In this document: positions 1-10,200 of the stretch, piece by piece | Layout of the letters: every line of letters begins with the position of its first letter | Numbering within the stretch: the stretch's first letter is position 1 | Assembly (NCBI RefSeq): GCF_024298825.1 | Contig: NZ_CP101153.1 | Span: 2,666,001-2,730,000, forward strand | Length of the DNA stretch: 64,000 nt | Direction of reading: 5' to 3' | Source: Haloglomus salinum | Lineage (GTDB): Archaea > Halobacteriota > Halobacteria > Halobacteriales > Haloarculaceae | Made by a program: the position numbers and the translations under genes | The notes under the pieces: model-generated | What the model saw: the letters and a program-made list of their open reading frames with translations, nothing else | Databases searched by the model: none | What the model was told of the DNA's origin: nothing

Positions 1-784
1 GTTCCGCGAGAGTACGGTTCGATACGACGCAGTAGACAACGAGTTCTACCTCCACATCTCGACTCGGCGGATAGACGGCGACGCAGAGGTTTCGGAAGAT
101 ACCGGGCACCCCGACCAAACGGTCCTCGGTATCGACCTCGGCGTCAACAGTCTTGCCGTCTCCTCGACCGGGCGCTTCTGGCAAGGAGACGATTACGACC
201 ACTGGTGCCGTGAGTTTGAGAAGCGACGCGGTGAGATGCAACAGCGCGGGACTCAATCCGCGCACAACGCCATACTTCGACTCGGCAAGCGCGAAGAAGC
301 GTGGCGGAAACAGTACATCCACACCGTCGCTAACGAACTTGTCTCGGAAGCCGTCGAACACGACTGCGACGTTATCGTGTTCGAGGACTTGACCGACATT
401 CGAGAGCGACTTCCGCACGCGAAGTGGCACCACGTGTGGGCGTTCCGACGCCTCGTCGAGTACGTCGCGTACAAAGCACCCGAGCGGGGCGTCACCGTCG
501 AACAAGTTGAGCCGAACCACACGTCCCAACGCTGTTCTCGGACGGACTGTGGGTTCACTCATGAGAACAACCGCCACGGAGAACACTTTGAGTGCCAGAA
601 GTGTGGGTATGAGGTGAACGCGGATTACAACGGCGCGAAGAACATCGGGCTACGGTACGCTCGAAAGCGGATACACAGACTCCGTTCCTCGCCTAAGTCG
701 GGGAGCGGAGACGCAGAAGTAGACCTGCGTATAACTGGTGGAACGTTGAGCGGCGAGAGTCACCGGCCTATCGCCGGTGGCTGA
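1..784 (+). CDS. tnpB: IS1341-type TnpB (IS200/IS605 superfamily), C-terminal 260 residues; 5' end outside window
   Basis: RNA-guided nuclease encoded by IS200/IS605-family elements. The reading frame is open from base 2, so the N-terminus lies before the window. All three RuvC-like acidic residues are visible: Asp in GIDLGVN (visible residue 45), Glu in VFEDL (128) and Asp in [10 protein letters not shown] (208). A CxxxxC...CxxC zinc finger sits between the last two (CSRTDC and CQKC). No frameshift or internal stop is seen, so the nuclease part looks intact. No tnpA transposase is visible, as is usual for IS1341-type elements. The last roughly 35 codons lie in DNA that can fold into several hairpins, as expected where the 3' end of tnpB doubles as guide-RNA scaffold. 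The gene converges on HMG-CoA synthase. Confidence 0.95.
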   Translation, partial: FRESTVRYDAVDNEFYLHISTRRIDGDAEVSEDTGHPDQTVLGIDLGVNSLAVSSTGRFWQGDDYDHWCREFEKRRGEMQQRGTQSAHNAILRLGKREEAWRKQYIHTVANELVSEAVEHDCDVIVFEDLTDIRERLPHAKWHHVWAFRRLVEYVAYKAPERGVTVEQVEPNHTSQRCSRTDCGFTHENNRHGEHFECQKCGYEVNADYNGAKNIGLRYARKRIHRLRSSPKSGSGDAEVDLRITGGTLSGESHRPIAGG

Positions 785-860
785 TTGCCGGGAGTCCACA
801 TCAAAGCCCCACCCTCAACGAACCGAGGCGCGGAGCGCCGAGGGAGTAGGGTGGGGTAGT
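676..860 (+). ncRNA. Candidate omega-RNA / sense-overlapping transcript and IS right end
   Basis: The end of tnpB and the 76 bases after it contain five consecutive inverted repeats: 680-688 with 702-710 (nine pairs, one G-U), 711-716 with 725-730, 761-767 with 773-779, and an outer stem 807-815 with 848-856 (CCCCACCCT / AGGGTGGGG) enclosing an inner stem 827-831 with 835-839. TnpB families make a guide RNA from exactly this position, and sense overlapping transcripts of IS1341 genes are known in Halobacterium. Boundaries are my estimate. The guide would be the host DNA just downstream, which is the end of the HMG-CoA synthase gene. Confidence 0.7.
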
Positions 861-2201
861 TTACACGTAGCGGTACTTGCGCTCGCCCATCCGGCCCCAG
901 CCGTCGAAGACGAACTCGTCCTCGGGCGTGGTCAACTCGTCGACGTCGGTCTCCTTCTCGTGGTTGTGGGCGTCGTGGATGCGCTCGTACTCGTCGAACG
1001 TCAGCTCGTAGCGGTCGCGGAGCTGGTCCTTCACGCCGAGCGCGCGGATGTTCTCCTCCCACCCGGGCTGGATGACCTCGTGGTGGATCTCGGCCTGCGC
1101 GCCGCTGCCGTAGGAGCCGACGAGCAGGCGCTCGCCCGCGAGGTCCTCGCCTGCCTCGGCGGCCTCCAGCAGCCCCGACGCCCGCGCGACGTGGACGCTG
1201 CCGGTGTACCAGTTCCCGCAGTACCGCGACAGCTCCAGCGTCGGCTCGACGGTCTCGGCGTACCAGTCCTGGTACACCTCTGTCTCGGCGAGTGCGTCCG
1301 TGTACTCCTTGAGCGCGTCCTGGAACGCCTCGATGTCGTCGTACTCTTCCTGCCGGGGCTGTCGCCCGAGCTCCTCGGCGAGCTGGTCCTCGTACTCCGT
1401 GTCCCGGGCGACGTGCCGGAACCCGAGCAGCGCGGCCTTCCGGACCATCCCCGGGAACGGGGTGTGGAACGGCACCAGCGCGAAGTCGTCGGGGTGGGTG
1501 TCGCCCGCGACGGACTCGTAGTCCATCAGCGCCTCCCGCATCCGCGCCAGGTACACCTGCACGGACCGCTTCCCGTCGACGCTCGGGAACTGCTGGTTGG
1601 GCTTCAGGAAGTCCGTCTCGTCGGCGCTGCCGTACCCCTGGTGGGTAGACAGCTCGACGAGGTCCGGGTCCTCGGCGATGAGCATCGCCACCGCGCCGGC
1701 GCCCTGCGTCGCCTCACCGGGGTCGCCACGGGCGTACAGCGCCGTGTCCGTCGCGATGACCAGCGCCGCCCGGCCACGATTCCGCCCCGCCCGGATCCAG
1801 TTGTACGCGTCGTCCAGCGACTGCGTGCCCGAGATGCAGGCGAACTTCCGCTCGCCCTTGTTGGCGTGGTGGAAGTCCTCGTCGTACACCTGCTCCAGAC
1901 AGCCCGCGATGTACGTCGAGACGGGCTTCGAGTTGTCGAACGAGGACTCGGTCGCCACGTCGATGCGGCCGATGTCAGCGGGTGTGAGGTCGCGCCGCTC
2001 CATCAACCGGTGGGCCGCGTTCGCGCCCATCGTCACGATGTCCTCGTACACGTCCGGGAACGAGGAGGCGAACAGGCCGAGCCCCTTCGTGTACTTGCCC
2101 GGGTCGTCGTCCTTCGCGGGCGCGTACGTCTCCGCGAGGTCCAGTCTGAGTTTCCCTGTGTGGATTTCGACTGCATCGATACCGACGGATTTCTCGGTCA
2201 T
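861..2201 (-). CDS. hmgB: Hydroxymethylglutaryl-CoA synthase
   Basis: Condenses acetyl-CoA with acetoacetyl-CoA to HMG-CoA, the step before HMG-CoA reductase in the mevalonate pathway that supplies archaeal isoprenoid lipids and carotenoids. The 446-residue protein has the thiolase-fold landmarks of the family: a Glu in ATESSFDNSKP (residue 85), the nucleophilic Cys in FACISGTQS (Cys122) and a His in ALVPFHTPFPGM. Length is normal for haloarchaea. A TATA-like CCATAAGGT lies about 27 nt upstream of the ATG (near 2220-2229), giving a leaderless or nearly leaderless mRNA. The stop codon touches the IS right end, so the element has inserted exactly behind the gene without truncating an obvious domain. 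Confidence 0.93.
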   Translation of the reverse strand: MTEKSVGIDAVEIHTGKLRLDLAETYAPAKDDDPGKYTKGLGLFASSFPDVYEDIVTMGANAAHRLMERRDLTPADIGRIDVATESSFDNSKPVSTYIAGCLEQVYDEDFHHANKGERKFACISGTQSLDDAYNWIRAGRNRGRAALVIATDTALYARGDPGEATQGAGAVAMLIAEDPDLVELSTHQGYGSADETDFLKPNQQFPSVDGKRSVQVYLARMREALMDYESVAGDTHPDDFALVPFHTPFPGMVRKAALLGFRHVARDTEYEDQLAEELGRQPRQEEYDDIEAFQDALKEYTDALAETEVYQDWYAETVEPTLELSRYCGNWYTGSVHVARASGLLEAAEAGEDLAGERLLVGSYGSGAQAEIHHEVIQPGWEENIRALGVKDQLRDRYELTFDEYERIHDAHNHEKETDVDELTTPEDEFVFDGWGRMGERKYRYV

Positions 2202-2269
2202 GGTTCCGTGTCCGTTCGATACCTTATGGACCTGTCGACAAGGAATTCGTTATCTGTCGAAATATTTGG

Positions 2270-4147
2270 TCAGACTGTTGCCATGCCGCTCCCAGTCGCG
2301 CCATCCGTATCTGTCACGGTGACCTCGACCGAATCGGGCTTGTTGTTGCTGGTGACCGTGAACGTCTGAGTGATGGTGTCTCCCTCGCGGCCGGAAACGT
2401 CAATCGGCGACGCCGTAATCGCGTTCCCATCCCCGTTCTCGATGGTCGCCGTGTCTAGGTTCCCGTCGGCGTCATCTGGTGTGAATGTCACGCTTAGTCT
2501 ATCGTCCGAGTTGGAGTACGTCGCGCTGTTGACGGCCACGGACGGAGGTTGATTCCCCCCACCGTCTCCACCGTCCGTATCCCTGACCGTCACGGTCGTC
2601 GTGGCGGTGTCCGAGTCACCCTTGTTGTTCGTCACCTTCAACCGAACCGTGACATCGGTGTCTGCCCCCACGTCGACTCCATTGGCATCGATGGTGGCGG
2701 TTGGAGTAGCGGTGTCGTCTTCGTTGATAGTGAGGCCGTCGGGCTTGCTCCCGACGAACGACCACTCGTACGTGTCGATTTTCCCGGTACTGGACGTGCT
2801 GGTATCCCCATTCAACGTCCCCGTCGACCCCTCGTCTACTGACGAGTCGGAGTTGCTCGCGTCGGCCGTCACCGACGAGCTCCCACCGCTACTCTTCGGC
2901 GCGTCGATGTAGTACGTGGCCCTCGTCCCGTCGCTGTAGACGGCCTTGAAGACGAAGAAGTCGTCCTTGATGTTCTCGTTGAACTCGAAGGTCAGCGTCT
3001 CCGTTCCCCCGTCCGCACCGATTTCGATGTCCTGGTCGACGGTCTCGATCCGGTCGCGGATGCCGAGCCGGTCGGTATCGTTCCCGTTCAGGTCGGCGTA
3101 GTCCGGGCGGGTGCTGCTCCCGCCGGTGGCCCCGTAGTAGAACGGGATACGGGCCCGTGCGAGTGATTTCGCCTCGCTGTCGGTGTTCTTTAGTGTGACC
3201 TGGACATCGCTGTTGGAGCCCACATCGGACATGCTCACCAGCCGGACCTCGCTGAAGCCAGCAGGGTTGATGCTGCCGCCCCCGCCGCTCCCGCTCCCCG
3301 ACCCGAGCAGGCTCCCCGACCGCGCGCCGGACGGCGGCGCATCGTTGAGGCCGATGGGCCCGCAGTTCAGCTGGTAGCTGCCGGAGAGCGTGAGCGTGAG
3401 CGTACCGTCGGTCACGTCGATGTCGTCGGTCGGGACGGTCCCGTCCAGCACCTTGTCCTCCCACACGTCCTCGCTGTACGCGGTCGGGAGCTGTATCTCC
3501 GGGTCGACCACGTTCGTCGACAGCACGCCGCCGGGCACCGGCTCGACCGTCGCAGCGCCGGTTCCCGACTCCGAGAACTCGTTGCGGAGGGGAAGCAGGT
3601 TGATGCTATCGTCGGTTACGAGTTGCTGGCCCGAGCCTGGCAGCGTCTCGTCCGGGAACTCCCGGAACAGGACGGTGTTCTCGACCCGGTAGGTCGGGTC
3701 GCTGTCGTAGTAGTTGTAGCCGGCCCGGTACTCCAGCGCGCGAGTTTCCGGAACCGACGCCCCCGGGCACGCGTTGTTGGAGATTGTCTGCGGACTGCTG
3801 ACGCTGTCGTTGATGATGGTGATTTCGCGGGCTTCCGTCGTTCGAATGGTCCCCGACGGCTCCGCGGGATTCACGAACAACGACCGCGATGGGTACGCCG
3901 GTGCCAGGTCCACCTCCACGAACGACTGGTCGCCGGTTGCCGCGTCGAGGACGGCGTTCCGTGCGTCGAGCATGTCCGAGCGGACCTGTTCGCTGTGCTT
4001 GAACTCGATCTCCCCGTTCTGGTCCGGGACGACGAATATCTGGAACAGCGAGAGGTTGATGATGAGGATGGCGAACAGCAGCAGCGCTCCGAGCTGGATG
4101 GCCTGTGCCCGACCGTCCCACCGGGCTCCCTGTCCACCGGGCTCCAT
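2270..4147 (-). CDS. N-terminally anchored surface protein with pilin-like N-terminus and Ig/PKD-like domains (paralogue A)
   Basis: A 625-residue protein with no enzyme motif. Residues 13-20 (RAQAIQLG) followed by a hydrophobic segment to about residue 39 resemble a class III (prepilin-type) signal or an uncleaved N-terminal anchor. Residues 40 to about 260 form a module shared with the two genes upstream (DMLDARNAVLDAA, YPSRSLFVNPAEPSGT, YNYYDSDPTYRVENTVLFRE). After a Gly/Ser linker come a CARDB-like region (VRLVSMSDVGSNSDVQVTLKN), a PKD/Ig-like domain (about 425-525, ending TVTVRD) and a second Ig-like domain to the C-terminus. No C-terminal membrane segment or PGF-CTERM is present. A likely TATA element (GCTTAAG) lies about 30 nt before the ATG, so the gene probably has its own leaderless mRNA. 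Function is unknown; adhesion or cell-surface structure is inference. Confidence 0.8.
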   Translation of the reverse strand: MEPGGQGARWDGRAQAIQLGALLLFAILIINLSLFQIFVVPDQNGEIEFKHSEQVRSDMLDARNAVLDAATGDQSFVEVDLAPAYPSRSLFVNPAEPSGTIRTTEAREITIINDSVSSPQTISNNACPGASVPETRALEYRAGYNYYDSDPTYRVENTVLFREFPDETLPGSGQQLVTDDSINLLPLRNEFSESGTGAATVEPVPGGVLSTNVVDPEIQLPTAYSEDVWEDKVLDGTVPTDDIDVTDGTLTLTLSGSYQLNCGPIGLNDAPPSGARSGSLLGSGSGSGGGGSINPAGFSEVRLVSMSDVGSNSDVQVTLKNTDSEAKSLARARIPFYYGATGGSSTRPDYADLNGNDTDRLGIRDRIETVDQDIEIGADGGTETLTFEFNENIKDDFFVFKAVYSDGTRATYYIDAPKSSGGSSSVTADASNSDSSVDEGSTGTLNGDTSTSSTGKIDTYEWSFVGSKPDGLTINEDDTATPTATIDANGVDVGADTDVTVRLKVTNNKGDSDTATTTVTVRDTDGGDGGGNQPPSVAVNSATYSNSDDRLSVTFTPDDADGNLDTATIENGDGNAITASPIDVSGREGDTITQTFTVTSNNKPDSVEVTVTDTDGATGSGMATV

Positions 4148-4170
4148 TCCTTGCCCCTGCTTTCCGTCGC

Positions 4171-4180
4171 TCGCTTAAGT
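4171..4180 (-). promoter_or_regulatory. TATA-like box of surface paralogue A
   Basis: On the minus strand this reads ACTTAAGCGA and is centred about 30 nt before the ATG at 4147. The spacing fits a transcription start within a few bases of the start codon. Confidence 0.45.
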
Positions 4181-4259
4181 AGTTGCGGGCATATCTGGGT
4201 CTCCGGCCGGGACCGTCGCGCGACCGGTGAACTCGGTCGTTCCCTCCGCCGTCGCCCGA

Positions 4260-7200
4260 TTACTCCTGCTCGAAGCTCCCGCCGTCCCACTCGTACTTCA
4301 GCCCGTCACCGTCCGGGCACGGCGACGACGCCGTCTGTCCGCTTCCGGCCGCCGTTCCCTCACCGACGGCCGCGGCGCCGCTGGTCGACCCGCCGGCGTC
4401 GAAGTTCTCCATCGACGTTCCGGCCTTCAGCACCACCGTCTCGACCGGGTGGTCGCTGGTCCACTCGATGGCGACCGGTTCGCCGCCGTCCTTCGTCTCG
4501 GTGATGGTGATGTCGAGCGACTCGATGTCGTCGTCGACGGGACAGGCCGCGACGAAGCTGATGGCCTTCCGTGAGTCATCCTCGTCGTCGTTGTCATCGT
4601 CGTCACTATCTCCCTCACCGTCGTCGTCGCTGTCGTCGCTATCGCCATCTCTGCCATCACTGTCGCCGCTGCTCCCGCCGGCGGTCGCGGCCTCGTCGCC
4701 GAGATACCACGTGACGAGCTGCTGGCCGTCGAGTCCGGTCACGTTCAGCACGCTGTCCGGAGAGCCGGCGGGGAACCGGCTCGGCAGGCCACCGTCGCCG
4801 GCGCCGTACCTGGTCGTGTCCTGCACCTCGAAACCGACGCTGTCGAGCCCGACAACCGAGGGCCCCTCCTCGCCGACGGGGTCGCTCGTCCGGTTGACGC
4901 GGAGGTCGTTGCGCTCCTCGGGTTCGAACAGGCCCGTCGGAAGCTCCGGTCCGGGCGTCAGGTAGACCGCGCCGGGATACGTGTTCTCGTAGCCGAAGGT
5001 GGCCTCGGCCGTCCCGTCGCCGTCTTCCTCGTCGCAGCCACCGTCCTCCTCACCCTCCCACGACGAGCCGAAGTTCGGGTTGTCGGGGTCGGTGTCGTCG
5101 GGGTTGTTCCCGATACCACGGTCGTCCGTCCCTGGTGAGCCGTCGTCCTCCTCGACCTCACACTCGTCCTCGTCGCCGCTCCCGCTGTCGTCGCTCCCGC
5201 CATCGTCATCGCTCACCTCCCCCTCACAGTCCTCTTCCTGAGCGGGCGGGTCGTTGTCACTCGGGTTGCTGGGGTCGGTGTCACAGTCGTTCCCGTGACC
5301 GTTGTCGTCATCGTCTCCTTCGTCGTCCTCGTCGTCGCTTCCGTCCTCACCGTCGCCCCCATCCACGGGCGTAGTCCCAGTCACGACCGGCGAGATGTCG
5401 CCATCGTCGTCCGGGCCACCGACGACCCGGACGTTGTCGACGTGCCAGAAGTCGTCGGTCCCGTCGCCGTCGAGCTGGTGGAACCGGAGTCGGAACTCCT
5501 CGTGGCTGGCGACGCTCCCGGGCAGGTAGACCCGCCGTTCGAGCCCTCCATCGGCCAGCGCGGGGTCGTCCTGCTCGATGCGGTCGACCCGGTGCCACTC
5601 CCCGTCCGCGCCATAGAACTCCACCTCGAGGTCCTCCGGCACGGCGTCGGGCGCGCCGCTCGGGCTCTCGGCGCTGGGCAGGTCTGCGGTGTATCCGTCG
5701 GACCCGTTCTGGACCCAGTAGGCCACCTCGACGAGGTCGTAGTCACCCGTGTCGACGGTCGGGCCCGTGATGCGCTGCTCGCCGTCCGCGGTGTAGGCCG
5801 ACTGCCCACAGGTCTCGCTCGTGAGGTCGTTGACGCCGGCGATGCCGTCGCCGCTCGCGCTCCAGCTAGCGTTGGCCAGCCGTGCGGCGTCGTCGGCGCC
5901 GCGGGTCTCGAACGTCGACCACAGCAGCACCGCCTCGTCGCCGTCCAGGTTCGTCGGGTCCGAGCAGACGACCCCGTCGCCGTCACTGCCGTCGTCGCCG
6001 TCACTTCCATCACCGCCATCACTGCCGTCCCCGCCGTCGCTACCGTCACCACCGCCCGGCGGCCGTTCGAGTTCCTCGACCGTCACGGTCGCCTCGTTGT
6101 TGGTCGTGTTCCGGTCGCCGGCCGCGCCCACGTCCGCGATGGTCGCGGTGTTGTCGAGCCCCGAGGGCACCGGGCTGGCGATGGCCGTGATGGTGACCGT
6201 CTCCGTCGTACCCTCCGCGAGGCCGCTGGAGAGCCGCCACGTGCCCGTCGCCGGATCGTACTCGCCGGCGCTCTCCTCGTGCGACAGCGGAATGAACCCG
6301 GTCGGCAGCTCGTCACGAACCACGAGGCCGCTGGGGATGTCGCCCGGCCCGCGGTTGCCGACGGTCAGGTCGAACGTCACCGTGTCGCCGCTGTCGACGC
6401 GCGCCGTGCCGTCCCCGTTCGGGTCCTGGGGCGAGGTCATCTCCAGGTACGGGTCCGCCCCGCCGATGGTCACCGACGCCGTGTCCACGTCGTTGTCGAC
6501 GCCCGGGTCCTCGACCGCCGATTCCGTCCGGGCGACCGTGTACGGGAGCGCCTCGCCCGTACTCCCGCTGGCGCGCATCGTCACGTTCAGCGTGACCGAC
6601 TCGCCGGCCGGGAGTCCGTCCGGAATCGTCCAGGTCCCGCTTGCCGGGTCGTAGGTGGGCCCGTTCGCGGGACTGCTCGCCGATACCGGGTCGAACTGAC
6701 GGGGATCGTAGCCGTCACTCACGCGGATCGGTCCGGTCGCCCGCCCCGGACCGAGGTTCTTGACCGTCGTACTGAAGGTGACCTCCGCCCCGTCGCCGAC
6801 CGCGGGCTTGTCGGCGGTCACGTTGACCGCGATGTCGGCCGGGCGCTGGCGCAGGTGGACCGTCTCCGTCGAGCCGTCGTCGAACAGCAGCGTCACTGAC
6901 AGGTTGGCGTCGCCGGCCGTCGTCGGTACGAGCGTTCCCAGGTCGGCGACGGACCCGTCGTCGGTCCGGTACTCGCCCACTTCGAACTCGAAGGTCGCGT
7001 TCCCCGGGACCGTCGCGTTCTCGGCGTCGTAGCCCGGGAGGGCGTCGAGGTCCGCGAACCGATATCGCGTGCCGTCGGCCGAGACGTTCGCCTCGGCGTC
7101 CGCGAAGCCGTCGTCGCCGCTGCCGTCGCCATCGACCGGCACGTCGACCTCCCGGTCGCCGCCGCGGTCGACCGCCGCCGCGAGCGTCGTCTCCGTCTCG

Positions 7201-10200
7201 AACCCGACGATCTCCGTCGGCCCATCGCCGCTCGACAGGTCCACGCTCACGCCCGTCGTCTTCTCGATTTCACCGTCACCGTCGATGTCCTCGCCGGTCG
7301 GCGTGACGCCCTCGACGGTCACGTTCGCGCTCGCGGGCTGGGGGTCCTCGCCGGGGAGCGCCCCGGTGTCGTACCAGTCGTCGGCCGTGTCCGTGTCGAT
7401 GTACTGGCCGGCGTCGTCCTGCTCACGGTACGCTGTCGTGTCCTCGGTGCCGCCGGTGAAGGTGTGCTCCCAGTCGCCCGTGCGAGGGGCCTCCGTTCCG
7501 TAGGCGTAGCGGTCCAGTTCGGTCTCTGCGGTCCCGTCGCTGTCCAGGTCGCCCCGCAGCGTCAGCGTCGCGCCCGCGTCCGTCAGCACGTCCGAGACCG
7601 CGAGGTCGGTGAACTGCGCGCCCGACCCCGCCGGCCCGTCGATGACGATGACCCGGTCGGTCGTCACGCCGTGCTCGGCCGCGAATCGGTCCACGTCGAC
7701 CGTCTCGCCGACCAGGTAGACCGGACCGCCTGTCGTGGCGACGGGCGCCGCGACGTCGTCTAGCGAGACGTCGAGTCGACCCTCCCCGTCCGGGGCGCCC
7801 GGCCGACGGACGGCCAGCTCGTACCCGCTCGTGTCGACGGGCCGCTCGAAGTCCAGTCGGACGTACTCGTCGCTGGACTCGTCGCCGGCCGCGGTGGTCG
7901 CGTCGCGGGCCTCGACGGCCGCGATACGGCCACTCCGCAGTTCGCTCCCGTAGACGTACGTGTCGACGGTCGCATCCGACGCGTCGCGGAGCGTCACGGT
8001 CCCACCATCGTCCGCGAGGAACGACGCGGGGAGCCCGTCAGCGAGCTCCTCGGCCCGGAGTACCTGACTCGGGTCCACGCCCTGCCCGTCGGCGAACGTC
8101 GCCGGGTCGATTCCCCCGCCAACGACGTACACCGGGTCGCCGTCACGTGCCGTCCCATCGACGGCTCCGAGGTCGAGCGTTGCCACGCCCGCGGTGGGGT
8201 CGGCGCCGTCGACCGTCGCCGTCCAGCCGGTGGTGTCGGCACCGCCGGGGAACGCGAGCCGGACCCAGCCGTCGCGGTCGGCCGCGGACGCCCCGTCACC
8301 GCCCGGGAAGTCGCCGTCCGAGTCGGCCGTCACGGCGTCGATGCGACCGTTAGCCGTCCCCATCCAGGCCGCGCTGTCGACGGTCGTCCCCCCGGCGTCC
8401 TGCAGTTCGAGTGCCCCGCCCAGGTCCGAGAGTACGTCCTCGGGCGTCGGATTCCCGTCCGTGCTCGGCACGGCGCCACCGAACCGGAACACCTGGGACG
8501 GCTCCACGCCCCGCTCGGTCGCGAACGCCTCGGGGTCGATTCCCTCGCCCACGAGGTACACCGTCCCCGCCTCGGATGCGGCCTCCGCGACGGCCGGATC
8601 TGTCAGCGCGTAGGCCACCGATTCCGTGCCCGGGCCGACCGTCGTCCGCTCGACGGCGACCGTCCAGCCCGTCGTCGTGTCCACGGAGCCGGTGAAATCC
8701 AGGCGGGCGAACTCGGCGCTCGCGTCACCGCTCCGCGCGGGGTCGACCGTCGTCACCGAGCCGGATTCGGGGTTCCCACTCCCGGTCGGCGTTCCGTCGT
8801 ACGCGTACCGGTCGACGAGCCGGTCGCGGTCGTCGCGGAGCCGCAGCGTCGCGCCGGGTTCTGGCAGCGCGTTCATCGCGAGTCCGGGTTCGGCCACCGC
8901 CCCGATGGGTACCACCTGCGACGGGTCCACGCTGCGGTCGGCGGCGAACCGGTCACGGTCCACCGCCCGCCCGACCAGATAGACGTCCTGCCCGGCCGCG
9001 ATGGTGTCACGGGCCGCCGGAACGCCCAGGTCGAGTCGGCCGGCGCGCCCCGGCCCGTCGATGGCAAGCGTCCAGCCGGCTGCGTCGAACGCCCGGTCCA
9101 CGTCCAGCCGCAGGAACTCGTCGGTCGCGCCCCCGGCGCCGGTCGCGTCGCGCGGCGTCACGTCGGCGATACCCGCCGCGGGTCCGCCACCGTAGGCGTA
9201 CGTGTCCACGGTGTCGCCGGCAACGTCCTGCAGGGTGAGCGATGCGCCGTCATCGTCGAGCAGGTCGGCGTCGACGAGACCACTCTCGGCGAGCGAGGCC
9301 GCAGGTACGACCCGGTTGGCCGTGAGATCGCGAGCGCTCGCGAACGCCGCGGGATCGACCCCTTCGCCCACCAGGTAGACCGGCCCGGGGGCGGTGCCGG
9401 TCGTGTCCGCCAGCGCCGTCAGGTCGAGCCGTTCGGTCGTTCCGTCACCGTCGTCGACGAGCAACTGCCAGCCCGCCGTATCCACTGCCGTCTCGAAGTC
9501 GAGGCGCGTGTACTCGTCGCTCGCGACGCTCGGCGTCCCGCTCCCGGTTGCCTCGAGCGGCACCACGCGCCCGATGCTGGCCCGCTGGATGCCGTCGTAC
9601 GCCCGCTCGTCGACCAGCTCACCCTCGCCCGGCGGCCCGTCGTGGAGTCGGACGGTCCCGCCGGTTCCGGGGACGAACTCGTCGTCTGCGAGTCCCGCCG
9701 GAGCGAGTGTCGTGGCGCGGAAGACGCGGTCGGTCGAGACGCCGTGTTCTCTTGCGAACCTCGTCCGATTCACGTCCCCTCCGACGACGTACACCGGTCC
9801 CGTGACCGACCCGTCGGTACCGACCCGCTCGGCGACCGGGCCGAGGTCGATTGTCTCGCGGCGCCCGTCGGCGACGACGCTCAGCGTGTGGTTCGCCCCG
9901 TCGAGCAGGTCGGCCGGCCGCTCGAACCGGAGTTCGACGTGTTCGTCGGCGGGGCTCCCGCCCGGCCCGGCCGGCTGCACGCCCGCAATCCGCCCGCCGT
10001 CCGAGCGATAGGCGAACGCGTCGACGATGGTCGAGTCCTGCCGGAGCAGCACCGTCCCGCGCTGATCGTCCAGCACGTCGGTGAACGCATCACCGTCGCC
10101 TGGGTCGGCGTCCGAGAGTTCGTTCCGTGCCGTCCCATCGACGAGCGACGCGCCGGCGTCCGGGGCCAGCGCCGCGGACCGCACGACCACGTCGTTCTCG

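Noticed and set aside
777-2369. 530-codon open frame on the plus strand across hmgB
   Set aside because: It is the antisense of the HMG-CoA synthase gene and is rich in Arg, Val and Leu repeats with no domain pattern. GC-rich halophile genes often leave such frames open.
4560-5370. Trinucleotide (TCG)n-like tracts as a microsatellite or origin
   Set aside because: They encode Asp/Glu/Ser runs in frame in the giant surface protein; no Cdc6/Orc gene or origin-recognition boxes were seen.
5295-6899. Long plus-strand frame opposite the giant surface gene
   Set aside because: Composition (Val/Arg/Asp) follows the complement of an acidic repeat protein; no motif and no promoter.
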